From assembly GCA_035304285.1 (NCBI GenBank), contig DATGQI010000145.1, forward strand, positions 1-12,870: 12,870 bases of DNA, read 5' to 3'. Both the position numbers and the translations under genes were made by a program. A model generated the notes under the pieces. It was not told the DNA's origin. It saw only the letters and a program-made list of their open reading frames with translations, and made no database searches. This document shows positions 1 to 6,652 of the stretch, in pieces; the first letter of the stretch is position 1, and each line of letters begins with the position of its first letter. This stretch comes from IDS-8 sp035304285 (GTDB taxonomy: Bacteria > Pseudomonadota > Gammaproteobacteria > Steroidobacterales > Woeseiaceae).

Positions 1-1166
1 CGTATCGTGGCGGTATTGATGATCTCTTCGGTCTTGATCGTTCGGTATTGTTCTTCGCCGTTACGCGTGATCGTTTCGCGCCGGGTCTCGATGAACACCG
101 TTGACATCGGCTTGTTCAGGTTCGCACGCGTCGTCCTCAACATGCTTTCGCCGCCTGCTGCATCGAGGTTGATGAAGACCGCAGGCTGTCCTTCGCTGAA
201 ACCGGACTCGGCATCGACGATCTGGTCGCCGGACGCAACGATGTCCCGTTGCAGGATCTGTGCAGGCTCGCCGCTGCGTCCCGGGTAACGCCTGGAGCCC
301 GGGCTGTCGCCGGTCGTATCCACCAGGCGGAACTCGAGCGTCGCGGTCGCCGTGAGGATGTCGTCCAGGCGGTTCGGGTCCTGCACACCGGGCAACTGCA
401 CAACGATGCGATCCGCCCCCTGCCGCTGTACCAGCGGCTCGGAAACACCCAGCTGGTTGACGCGATTGCGTAGCGTGGTGATGTTCTGCTCGATGGCAAA
501 ATTCTGGCGCGCCGCGATTTGCTGTTCACTCATGCGGATGGTCAGCGAGCGGCCATCGGGCGCATCGGCGATCAGGAGTTCGTTGTCCGCCTGGCGGATG
601 AGATTGCGCGCGCGGTCACGATCTTCCGTGCTGGTGAGCCGCACCGTAATCGTCCGCCCGTCGAGATCCACCCTGTGGCGTACCCGCTCCTCGCGCAGGA
701 TCGTGCCAATGCTCTGCTGGTAGAGCGCCAGGCGACTGTCGATCGCGGTCTCCATGTCCACCTCGAGCAGGAAATACACGCCGCCCCGCAAATCGAGCCC
801 CAGGCTCATCGGGTTCAGGCCGAGTGCACGCACCCAGGCAGGCAATTTCGGCGCCAGCGTCAGCGCGGTACTCGCCTGCTGGTCGAAACGTTCCCGCAGG
901 AAATCGCCGGCGGCAAGCTGTTCCTCGACCGAATGAAACCGGACCACGACCCGCCCATCCTCGACGTAGGCTTCTTCCGGCGCGATATCCTGTCGCTGCA
1001 GCAGGTCGACGACTTCCTCGACTTTCGCATCCCCGAAATCGCTGCCGTCGATACTCGCGACCTGCACCGCAGGAACGGTCCCGTAGACATTCGGCAGGGC
1101 CAGCACGATCCCGCACAGCAAAATGCCGAGGACGAGGAAGTTAAGCCACGTTGGGTAACGGTTCAT
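1..1166 (-). CDS. secD: Protein translocase subunit SecD (C-terminal part missing)
   Basis: SecD is the inner-membrane Sec accessory subunit that works with SecF and YajC and uses the proton-motive force to help proteins leave the SecYEG channel. The frame is open from an ATG at 1166 to the window edge and gives about 388 residues, against roughly 600 in the family. The protein begins MNRYPTWLNF and has one membrane helix at about residues 8-27. The typical SecD motif LGLDLRGGVYFLLEVD follows, then the P1 periplasmic region with the conserved stretch TLRNRVNQLGVSEPLVQRQG. The C-terminal membrane helices lie outside the window. The gene starts 30 bp after yajC ends, the usual yajC-secD order. 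No clear ribosome site precedes the ATG, so translation may depend on yajC. Identification is firm. Confidence 0.96.
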   Translation of the reverse strand, partial: MNRYPTWLNFLVLGILLCGIVLALPNVYGTVPAVQVASIDGSDFGDAKVEEVVDLLQRQDIAPEEAYVEDGRVVVRFHSVEEQLAAGDFLRERFDQQASTALTLAPKLPAWVRALGLNPMSLGLDLRGGVYFLLEVDMETAIDSRLALYQQSIGTILREERVRHRVDLDGRTITVRLTSTEDRDRARNLIRQADNELLIADAPDGRSLTIRMSEQQIAARQNFAIEQNITTLRNRVNQLGVSEPLVQRQGADRIVVQLPGVQDPNRLDDILTATATLEFRLVDTTGDSPGSRRYPGRSGEPAQILQRDIVASGDQIVDAESGFSEGQPAVFINLDAAGGESMLRTTRANLNKPMSTVFIETRRETITRNGEEQYRTIKTEEIINTATI

Positions 1167-1196
1167 CGGAAAGAAGAGTGTTGCGGGATCTTTGGC

Positions 1197-1520
1197 TTAT
1201 GCGGCATCGATCGTGCCCTTCGGCACGACAGCGGACACAGTGGATTTCTGGATCTTGATTTCGACATTGTCCGCGATATGCAACGTCGCATAATGCTCGC
1301 TGACGGCGGTCACCTTGCCGAGAATCCCGCCGGCTGTGAGCACTTCGTCCCCTACGGAAAGCCCGGCAACCAGCTGCGTGTGAGCCTTCTGCCGCTTTTG
1401 CTGCGGCCGGATCAGGAGGAAATAGAAGGCCGCGAAGATGACCAGCATCGGCAGCAAAAAGCCGAAAGGATCTGCCTGTGGCGCCGCCTGTGCGTGTGCG
1501 TTGCTGATGAAAAAGTCCAT
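1197..1520 (-). CDS. yajC: Sec translocon accessory protein YajC
   Basis: This is a 107-residue YajC, a small inner-membrane protein that associates with SecD and SecF. It has a short N-terminus, one hydrophobic helix at about residues 18-37 (from DPFGFLLPM to LLIRPQ), the family motif FLLIRPQQKRQKAH just after the membrane segment, and the cytoplasmic motif VGDEVLTAGGILGKV at 56-70. The start at 1520 is supported by AGGA four bases upstream of the ATG on the minus strand. It lies between tgt and secD in the standard order, but is separated from tgt by a 256-bp gap containing a large palindrome and a possible promoter. Length and motifs are normal for the family. Confidence 0.96.
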   Translation of the reverse strand: MDFFISNAHAQAAPQADPFGFLLPMLVIFAAFYFLLIRPQQKRQKAHTQLVAGLSVGDEVLTAGGILGKVTAVSEHYATLHIADNVEIKIQKSTVSAVVPKGTIDAA

Positions 1521-1566
1521 GCTTCCTGTCTTTGTCGGCGACGCCCCGCGTCACATGTAGCCCGTT

Positions 1567-1575
1567 ATTATGGCA
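1567..1575 (-). promoter_or_regulatory. Possible extended -10 promoter for yajC-secD
   Basis: Read on the minus strand this is TGCCATAAT. It matches the extended -10 pattern TGnTATAAT except for the first base of the hexamer. No good -35 is present at 16-18 bp, which extended -10 promoters often lack. Transcription would begin near 1560 and leave about 40 bases of leader before the yajC ATG. This is inferred from the motif only. Confidence 0.35.
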
Positions 1576-1644
1576 TAGAGCGGTGGACGTGGGGACCGTA
1601 CGCCCGGTTTCAAGGCTCGGGACCAGCGTCGCTAAAACTGCAGA

Positions 1645-1729
1645 GGCATCGTCGGTGGGGTTGTCCCTGGCGGAAATAAAGCGGACCGAAGGGAGCCATT
1701 CCGCCAGGGACAACCCCGCCGGCGATGCC
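1645..1729. repeat. Long near-perfect palindrome (31-bp arms, 23-base loop)
   Basis: The left arm is 1645-1675 and the right arm 1699-1729. The arms are complementary at 29 of 31 positions. The two exceptions (at 1652 and 1656) are G-U pairs if plus-strand RNA is made, but A-C mismatches in minus-strand RNA. The arm core reads GGGGTTGTCCCTGGCGGAA. The element is 47 bp past the tgt stop and well upstream of yajC. The minus-strand transcript has only a short T-run about nine bases after the stem, so it is not a textbook intrinsic terminator. It may be a REP- or MITE-like mobile palindrome, or an mRNA end-stabilising hairpin. No second copy was seen in the window. Confidence 0.8.
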
Positions 1730-1776
1730 GTCCCTCGCCCAAGCGCCATGCTCCCTGGTGGATCGTTGCTTCTTCT

Positions 1777-2904
1777 TCACCCTGCCGGAGCGGCGTACGC
1801 GGCCTTCAGGCGAGAGACGGATGTAGGTAGCGAGCCGTCGACGATTGCCTGGCGCAACCCGTCCATCAGCCGCTGGTAGTAGTGAAGGTTGTGGATCGTG
1901 CCGAGCCTCGGCCCGAGTATTTCCCCGCATTTCTCGAGATGCCTGAGATAGGCAAGACTGTAGTGCGTGCAGGTATAGCAATCGCAGTCGGGATCGAGAG
2001 GACCGAGGTCGTCGGTATAACGGGCGTTGCGAATCTTGACGACGCCGCGCGACGTAAAGAGATGACCGTTGCGGGCGTGGCGGGTGGGCATCACGCAGTC
2101 GAACATGTCGATGCCGCGGCTGACCGCTTCGGCGATGTCGACCGGGGTGCCGACGCCCATCAGGTAACGTGGGAGCTCTGCCGGCATCTCCGGCAGCAGG
2201 TGGTCGAGAATGGCGTTGCGTTCGGCTTCCGTTTCGCCGACGGCCAGGCCGCCGACCGCGTAGCCGTGGAAGCCGATCCCCAGAAGACCTGCGAGTGACT
2301 CGCGCCTGAGAGCGTCATGAATACCTCCCTGGACGATGCCGAAGAGAGCTTCCCCGCGTTCAGGCTCCGCCCCGTGCAGGTCGTCGAATCGCTGGCGGCA
2401 GCGGGCTGCCCAGCCAAGTGACAGGCGCATCGATTCGGCGGCCTCGTCATGCGTTGCCGGATAGGGTGTGCACTCGTCGAAGACCATCGCCACATCCGAG
2501 TTCAGGTCGTGCTGGACCTCGATGGAACGCTCGGGCGTGAGGAATACTTCCGCGCCGTCGACGGGAGAACGAAAGCGGACGCCCTCCGGCGTGAGTTTTC
2601 GCATGGCAGCGAGCGAGAACACCTGGAATCCTCCCGAGTCGGTCAGGATGGGCCCCGTCCAGTTCATGAATTCGTGCAGGCCGCCGTGGCGCCTGATGAT
2701 GTCCGGACCGGGCCGCAACATCAGGTGAAAGGTATTGGCGAGGATGATGTCGGCACCCGTCCCCGAAACCTCCTCCGGCGTGACACTCTTGACGGTACCG
2801 TAGGTTCCGACCGGCATGAAAGCAGGTGTGCGCACTTCGCCGCGACGAAACTGGAGCCTGCCCGTGCGGGCGGCGCCGCAGTTCCTGGTGATGGAGAATT
2901 TCAA
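1777..2904 (-). CDS. tgt: Queuine tRNA-guanine transglycosylase
   Basis: The 375-residue enzyme exchanges guanine-34 of tRNAs with GUN anticodons (Asp, Asn, His, Tyr) for the precursor preQ1 in the queuosine pathway. Visible family features include FMPVGTYGTVK near 29-39, TDSGGFQVFSL with Asp89, the GIVQGG segment at 189-194, GYAVGGLAVGE, and MFDCVMPTRHARNG, where Asp269 aligns with the catalytic nucleophile. The zinc site is Cys307, Cys309, Cys312 and His338. The start is a TTG at 2904, chosen because it gives the family N-terminus MKFSI and has AGGA eight bases upstream. It lies 15 bp after queA, so the two are almost certainly co-transcribed. Length is normal. Confidence 0.97.
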   Translation of the reverse strand: MKFSITRNCGAARTGRLQFRRGEVRTPAFMPVGTYGTVKSVTPEEVSGTGADIILANTFHLMLRPGPDIIRRHGGLHEFMNWTGPILTDSGGFQVFSLAAMRKLTPEGVRFRSPVDGAEVFLTPERSIEVQHDLNSDVAMVFDECTPYPATHDEAAESMRLSLGWAARCRQRFDDLHGAEPERGEALFGIVQGGIHDALRRESLAGLLGIGFHGYAVGGLAVGETEAERNAILDHLLPEMPAELPRYLMGVGTPVDIAEAVSRGIDMFDCVMPTRHARNGHLFTSRGVVKIRNARYTDDLGPLDPDCDCYTCTHYSLAYLRHLEKCGEILGPRLGTIHNLHYYQRLMDGLRQAIVDGSLPTSVSRLKAAYAAPAG

Positions 2905-2919
2905 CGCGAGTGTCCTGGG

Positions 2920-3963
2920 TCAGAGGGTCGTTGCACACGTCGCGACGCCTGGAAGCACCAGCATCGCATCGCCATAACTGAAAAAACGATAGCGTTCCGC
3001 GACCGCGTGACGGTACGCGGACAGTATACGGTCGGTGCCGGCGAACGCCGCAACAAGCATCAGCAGCGAAGACCGCGGCAGGTGGAAGTTCGTCAACAGC
3101 GCATCCACGGAACGGAAACTGTACCCGGGCAGGATGAACATTTCCGTTTCGCCGTCGAACGGCCGCAGCTCACCGTCCGCCGAAGCGGACTCCAGCGCGC
3201 GGACAGAGGTCGTACCGACGGCGAAAACCCTGCCGCCGCCGCTTCTCGTACGGGCGACGGCCTCGCATGTTTCGGGCGGCACCTGCACGCGCTCCGCATG
3301 CAGGCGATTTGCGAGAATTTCTTCCTGCCGCAGGTTCTGGAACGTTCCTGCACCGACGTGGAGCGTTACGAAGGCATGATGCACGCCAGCATCGAGTGTC
3401 TGTTGCAGCAGTGCCTCGTCGAAGTGAAGTCCGGCAGTGGGCGCCGCGACGGCCCCACGTTCGCGCGCGTACACCGTCTGGTAACGTTCACGATCGAGAA
3501 GTTCCGCGGGTCGCTCGAGGTAAGGCGGCAGTGGGACCTCACCGATCGCGTCAAGCACTTCCGCGACGGGTTGCGAAAACTCCAGGCAAAAGAACTCGCC
3601 ATCCCGGCCTGTCACTTCGACTTCGATGTCGTCCTGCAGGTGGATGCGCGACCCCGGGCGCGGCCTCTTGCTTGCACGGACTTTCGCGGTAGCTTCGCGT
3701 GGCGAGAGAATCCGTTCGAGCAGTATCTCGACCCGGCCCCCGCTCGTCTTCTGCCCGCAGAGTCGCGCCTTCATTACGCGCGTATCGTTGAACACCAGCA
3801 GGTCACCGGGCCGAAGGAATTCCGGCAGGTCTTCGAATCGCCGATCAAGCAGGTTGTCGACGCTTGTATCGACGATCATCAGCCTGCTGCCCCGGCGCTC
3901 CGCGGCCGGATATTTCGCGATCAGCTCCGGGGGAAGCTCATAGTCAAAGTCTGACGCCTGCAT
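2920..3963 (-). CDS. queA: S-adenosylmethionine:tRNA ribosyltransferase-isomerase QueA
   Basis: QueA transfers and isomerises the ribosyl group of S-adenosylmethionine onto preQ1-modified tRNA, making epoxyqueuosine. The 347-residue protein has the family N-terminus (ASDFDYELPPELIAKYP), GDLLVFNDTRV at 53-63, AVAAPTAGLHF at 171-181, FVTLHVGAGTF at 198-208, VGTTSVRALES at 249-259, TNFHLPRSSLLML at 291-303, and YRFFSYGDAM near the end. The frame stays open upstream to 4194, but the family N-terminus starts at the ATG at 3963. Bases further upstream are antisense-frame sequence of the preceding gene. No clear ribosome site is visible. It lies 28 bp after the PDZ gene and 15 bp before tgt. Confidence 0.97.
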   Translation of the reverse strand: MQASDFDYELPPELIAKYPAAERRGSRLMIVDTSVDNLLDRRFEDLPEFLRPGDLLVFNDTRVMKARLCGQKTSGGRVEILLERILSPREATAKVRASKRPRPGSRIHLQDDIEVEVTGRDGEFFCLEFSQPVAEVLDAIGEVPLPPYLERPAELLDRERYQTVYARERGAVAAPTAGLHFDEALLQQTLDAGVHHAFVTLHVGAGTFQNLRQEEILANRLHAERVQVPPETCEAVARTRSGGGRVFAVGTTSVRALESASADGELRPFDGETEMFILPGYSFRSVDALLTNFHLPRSSLLMLVAAFAGTDRILSAYRHAVAERYRFFSYGDAMLVLPGVATCATTL

Positions 3964-3991
3964 GGGCGCGCATATTAGAGCCTGACAGGCC

Positions 3992-5038
3992 TCAGTGCGC
4001 GATGATCCTTGCGGTGCCCGATTCGGGTTGAGCCGGTTCAGCTGCAGCGGCCGGCCCCCTGAAGCCGGACTCCCGCACTTCGCTTTGCCGGTTGTCCGGC
4101 ATTTCGACCTCCAGGGTCTGTTGCTTCCTGTCGCGCATGATCTCGATTTCCAGCGTCTCGCCCCCCTGGTACGAGCCCAGGATACGCATGGCATGCGACA
4201 CCGACTTCGGCTCCCTTCCGTCGATGCGCCGGATGACGTCGCCGTCCCGCAACTTGAGGTTTTCGTCCCCCGGCGCGCGCACGATCAGAAGGCCCTCCTT
4301 CGTACCGAAATAGCGGCCAAGGTCTTCCGTCAGCGACACGAGCTCCATCTCTCCCCAACTCCCGCTCCCGGCGTAGAAGCCGAAGAAACGCGCATTGGGC
4401 GCGTCCGGCGCAGCCGGCACACCGGAAACGCGGAAGCCCCGAAAGTCGGGCGGGCGGAAAGCGAACGCGTGGCTCGGCATCAACCGCGGCTTGACCTCCA
4501 CGGACGCGGTTCGCCCGTTTCGGAGGTATTCCACGTCAAGCGTATCGCCCTCTTCCACGGCACTCATGAAGTCGAGCAGTTTTCGGTTTGCCTGTTCGGG
4601 ATCGCCGGCGCTGAAAGATTCCCCGTTGATGGCGGTGATGATGTCGCCGGATCGAAGGCCGGCCTCAGCTGCCGCACTTCCGGGACTAACGCCTCCGATA
4701 CCCACACCCTCTACGGGACCGCCGGCGTCATCACCGGCGATCGTGATCCCCATCACGGGCCGCATGCTGCGCTGGAAGCGTTCTGCGAAGTGGGGTAGCC
4801 GCGATGTACTCAGCTCGGCGACCCGCGCAGCGGCTTCCGCGAGGCGTTCTTCGGCCTCCCGCATCTGAACCTCGATCGCCTCGCTTCGATCGCCATTCTC
4901 CGCCGCCCTCGCCCGATACGTTCGCGCCTTCTCCTCCGCGACTCGCGCCTCGGGGGCGTCCCCGGATTCCTGTGCCGCAGCGGGCGCGCAGAGAATCAGT
5001 GCAACGGTGGCTAGCAACGTCTTCTTCCAGCCTGACAT
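3992..5038 (-). CDS. Secreted double-PDZ protein, likely periplasmic
   Basis: The 348-residue product has a signal peptide (residues 1-22, KK then a hydrophobic run ending APAAA). It is not a clear lipoprotein, because the residue before Cys17 is Leu. An Ala/Glu/Arg-rich probable coiled coil follows at about 28-78. There are two PDZ domains: one near 95-183 (VGIGGVSPGSAAAEAGLRSGDIITAING) and one near 232-314 (LKLRDGDVIRRIDG, then the TLEIEIMRD strand). No protease domain or Ser-His-Asp triad is present. The start at 5038 is preferred over ATGs at 5044 and 5161 because AGGAG lies seven bases upstream. It is third in the sigma/anti-sigma operon, suggesting a periplasmic sensor or adaptor for envelope stress, by analogy with the PDZ domains of DegS and RseP. 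The exact role is unknown. Confidence 0.85.
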   Translation of the reverse strand: MSGWKKTLLATVALILCAPAAAQESGDAPEARVAEEKARTYRARAAENGDRSEAIEVQMREAEERLAEAAARVAELSTSRLPHFAERFQRSMRPVMGITIAGDDAGGPVEGVGIGGVSPGSAAAEAGLRSGDIITAINGESFSAGDPEQANRKLLDFMSAVEEGDTLDVEYLRNGRTASVEVKPRLMPSHAFAFRPPDFRGFRVSGVPAAPDAPNARFFGFYAGSGSWGEMELVSLTEDLGRYFGTKEGLLIVRAPGDENLKLRDGDVIRRIDGREPKSVSHAMRILGSYQGGETLEIEIMRDRKQQTLEVEMPDNRQSEVRESGFRGPAAAAEPAQPESGTARIIAH

Positions 5039-5088
5039 TTCCATTCTCCTGAAAATGCGCAGCGACCTCGGGCCCTGCGCTTGTGTTT

Positions 5089-5103
5089 TGATAATGATCA
5101 TCT
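5089..5103. promoter_or_regulatory. Possible Fur-like box before the PDZ gene
   Basis: The 15 bases TGATAATGATCATCT match the 7-1-7 Fur pattern TGATAATnATTATCA at 12 of 14 informative positions. The site is AT-rich in a GC-rich surrounding and lies about 50 bp upstream of the PDZ gene start. A 6-bp inverted repeat (GCGCAG at 5057-5062, CTGCGC at 5075-5080) lies between it and the gene. A chance match is possible, and no sigma-70 promoter was recognised beside it. Confidence 0.3.
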
Positions 5104-5150
5104 GTGCCCGGCATGCAGGGGGCGCAGCGCAATCGGTGAGATTTTCCGGG

Positions 5151-5738
5151 TTAGAAACCATTCCGTTGTGCCTGTGCCGCTCGCAACTGCACGAGCAGGT
5201 TCATCAGGCGCACCCGCTCGCGCCAGTACACCTCCATCTGCTCATGGCTCATGCGGATGGACGGTTCGTTGAGCCGGTAGTCAATGGCTGCGATCTGGTC
5301 TTCCAGGCCGGCAATCGTGGCGGCCGTTCCGGCACGCACGAGCTGCGGCTGGCTGGACAGCGCTCGGAGGTCCTCTTCCAGCTCCTGCGACTGGACCATC
5401 AGGGCATTCAGCGTGTTGAGTCCGACCACGTTGTTCTGCTCGGCGTATGCCGGCACGGTGGGGAACGTTTCTGCTTCATCCGCATATCGCGCGTTTTGCA
5501 CCCCGATCACCGTGAGGACAACGGTGGCTGCAAGTCCCGCGCCTGCAATCAATCGGAAGCGCCGGGAAAGGCTTTCCTTCAACAGACCTTCCGCGCGAGC
5601 CTGGGCTTCTATGCGCTGCCATACGGCGCGCGGCGGCATCGTCTCCGGCAACTCCCGAAGTTTTACATGCAGGAGCTCGCGTTCCTGTACGCAAAGTCCG
5701 CTGATCATCGTCTCATCCTGTTCTTTCTCATTCGGCAT
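5151..5738 (-). CDS. Probable single-pass membrane anti-sigma factor
   Basis: The 195-residue protein has a charged N-terminal region of about 60 residues, one membrane helix at about 62-80 (RLIAGAGLAATVVLTVIGV), and a C-terminal region of about 115 residues rich in Glu, Gln, Leu and Arg that is probably helical or coiled and would face the periplasm. This topology, with its position 60 bp after an ECF sigma gene, fits an anti-sigma factor that holds the sigma factor with its cytoplasmic part. The HxxxCxxC zinc motif of the ZAS group is absent, so it belongs to another class. The start could be 5738 (AGG at moderate spacing) or the in-frame ATG at 5708. The function is inferred from context and topology rather than sequence recognition. 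Confidence 0.7.
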   Translation of the reverse strand: MPNEKEQDETMISGLCVQERELLHVKLRELPETMPPRAVWQRIEAQARAEGLLKESLSRRFRLIAGAGLAATVVLTVIGVQNARYADEAETFPTVPAYAEQNNVVGLNTLNALMVQSQELEEDLRALSSQPQLVRAGTAATIAGLEDQIAAIDYRLNEPSIRMSHEQMEVYWRERVRLMNLLVQLRAAQAQRNGF

Positions 5739-5798
5739 GTTCTTGCCTGTACCTCAAAATATTCCGCTAAAACACCTGCCGGCGAATCAACCCCACGC

Positions 5799-6401
5799 TC
5801 AGCAGCTCCCCAGCGCACCGGTCGCCACTTCCGGTTTGGTTGCTGCTGTTTCCGCTCCGAGCATTGGCCGCAGCCGCTGGTATGCCCGCGACAACTGCGA
5901 CTTCGAGAAGCTCTCGGTCTTGCCCATCAGCAGTGCTATCTCCTTGTGCGTGAATCCTTCGACGTCGTGCAGCCAGATTACTGCCCGGCTTACAGCCGGT
6001 AACGCGCCCAGTGCCGCGTCGAGATCGATCGCCTGTTCCGGGTTTCCCGATGGCACGCTTGCGTAACGCTCCTCGGGGCTCTCCTCCCAGTCGTCGTCCA
6101 GACTCTGGCCGCGGCTGTGCCACGCGGAGCGCAGGAACATCAGCGCCTTGCTCACCGCGATACGGCGTATCCAGGCGCCGACAGGTGCGTCCCCGCGAAA
6201 GCCGGCGATGCTTCGAATGACCTCCACAAAAGTCTCCTGGGTCAGGTCTTCAGCGTGTGCCGGTACACGGGTGAAGCGAAGGCAGATCGAATACACGAGG
6301 GTTCCATATGCCCGGTAGAGAATCTCGTGGGCGTGAACGTCGCCGCGCGCCGCCCGCTCAACGATCGCCGGGTCGATCTGGATGTCCGTAAACTTGCTCA
6401 T
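5799..6401 (-). CDS. ECF-type RNA polymerase sigma factor
   Basis: This 200-residue product is an extracytoplasmic-function sigma factor with only regions 2 and 4. Region 2 spans about residues 24-91, with the hallmark AEDLTQETFVEV at 50-61 and GDAPVGAWIRRIAVSKA at 70-86. Region 4 spans about 127-178 (LGALPAVSRAVIWLHDVEGF, THKEIALLMGKTESFSKSQLSR), including the DNA-reading helix-turn-helix. The start at 6401 is chosen because the upstream continuation to 6626 runs antisense through the tRNA gene. No strong ribosome site is visible. It heads the three-gene set with the membrane protein and the PDZ protein, which probably control it. The ECF subgroup could not be assigned from sequence alone. 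Confidence 0.93.
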   Translation of the reverse strand: MSKFTDIQIDPAIVERAARGDVHAHEILYRAYGTLVYSICLRFTRVPAHAEDLTQETFVEVIRSIAGFRGDAPVGAWIRRIAVSKALMFLRSAWHSRGQSLDDDWEESPEERYASVPSGNPEQAIDLDAALGALPAVSRAVIWLHDVEGFTHKEIALLMGKTESFSKSQLSRAYQRLRPMLGAETAATKPEVATGALGSC

Positions 6402-6434
6402 AGCATGCAAGTGTAGATGCGCCCTTCCGGGAAA

Positions 6435-6460
6435 GCGTCGCAATCGGCTACGGTCGTTCC
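6435..6460 (-). promoter_or_regulatory. Possible ECF-type promoter for the sigma factor gene
   Basis: On the minus strand GGAAC at 6460-6456 resembles the -35 element of many ECF promoters. A GACGC-containing -10 candidate lies 16 bases further at 6439-6435. Transcription would start near 6428, 27 bases before the ATG at 6401. Self-regulation is common for ECF factors, but the -10 match is weak. Confidence 0.25.
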
Positions 6461-6520
6461 TTAAAGCACCCGGGCTGCGGGCAGCCGCATCCGCGGTAGT
6501 GCAATATCTCCGGCAGGCTC

Positions 6521-6526
6521 TATACT
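6521..6526 (+). promoter_or_regulatory. -10 box of the tRNA-Leu promoter
   Basis: TATACT lies 12 bases upstream of the mature tRNA end and is followed by a GC-rich discriminator (TTGGCGCC), as is common for stable-RNA promoters under stringent control. The -35 is poor (TAGTGC at 18 bp spacing). Confidence 0.5.
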
Positions 6527-6538
6527 TGGCGCCTTTCG

Positions 6539-6625
6539 GCCGGGATGGCGGAACTGGTAGACGCGCCGGACTCAAAATCCGGTTCTGGAAACAGAGTGCG
6601 AGTTCGATTCTCGCTCCCGGCACCA
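6539..6625 (+). tRNA. tRNA-Leu (anticodon CAA)
   Basis: The 87-base gene folds as a class II tRNA. The acceptor stem GCCGGGA (6539-6545) pairs with TCCCGGC (6615-6621), with discriminator A and an encoded CCA at 6623-6625. The anticodon stem CCGGA (6566-6570) pairs with TCCGG (6578-6582) around the loop CTCAAAA, giving anticodon CAA at 6573-6575, which reads UUG. A long variable arm and the T loop TTCGATT are visible. It matches the leucine tRNA pattern. No terminator is evident before the Nudix gene 27 bp downstream. Confidence 0.96.
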
Positions 6626-6652
6626 TCGAACTCGATTCACGAGCTTCCTGAA

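Noticed and set aside
519..1679. A 386-codon open frame on the plus strand opposite secD and yajC
   Set aside because: It is antisense to clear secD and yajC coding sequence and has no recognisable protein features.
2449..3954. A 501-codon open frame on the plus strand opposite queA and tgt
   Set aside because: It is antisense to two well-identified genes, rich in Arg and His, shows no known domain, and is explained by the GC-rich codon pattern of the real genes.
3964..4194. Possible 77-residue N-terminal extension of QueA
   Set aside because: It overlaps the PDZ gene in another frame, and the family N-terminus starts at 3963.
6473..6486. GGCTGC/GCAGCC inverted repeat between the sigma gene and the tRNA
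   Set aside because: The loop would be only two bases and the region is simply GC-rich; no T-run or promoter overlap supports a function.
6601..6625. tRNA-Leu 3' end as a phage or island attachment site with xerD as integrase
   Set aside because: No second copy of the tRNA 3' end is present in the window, and the recombinase has the gene context and sequence of housekeeping XerD.
6402..6626. Possible 75-residue N-terminal extension of the ECF sigma factor
   Set aside because: The extension runs antisense through the tRNA gene and lacks sigma features; region 2 begins soon after the ATG at 6401.
6545..6652. Possible 36-residue N-terminal extension of the Nudix protein
   Set aside because: It would be translated from the tRNA-Leu gene itself; the zinc ribbon at the family N-terminus begins at 6653.
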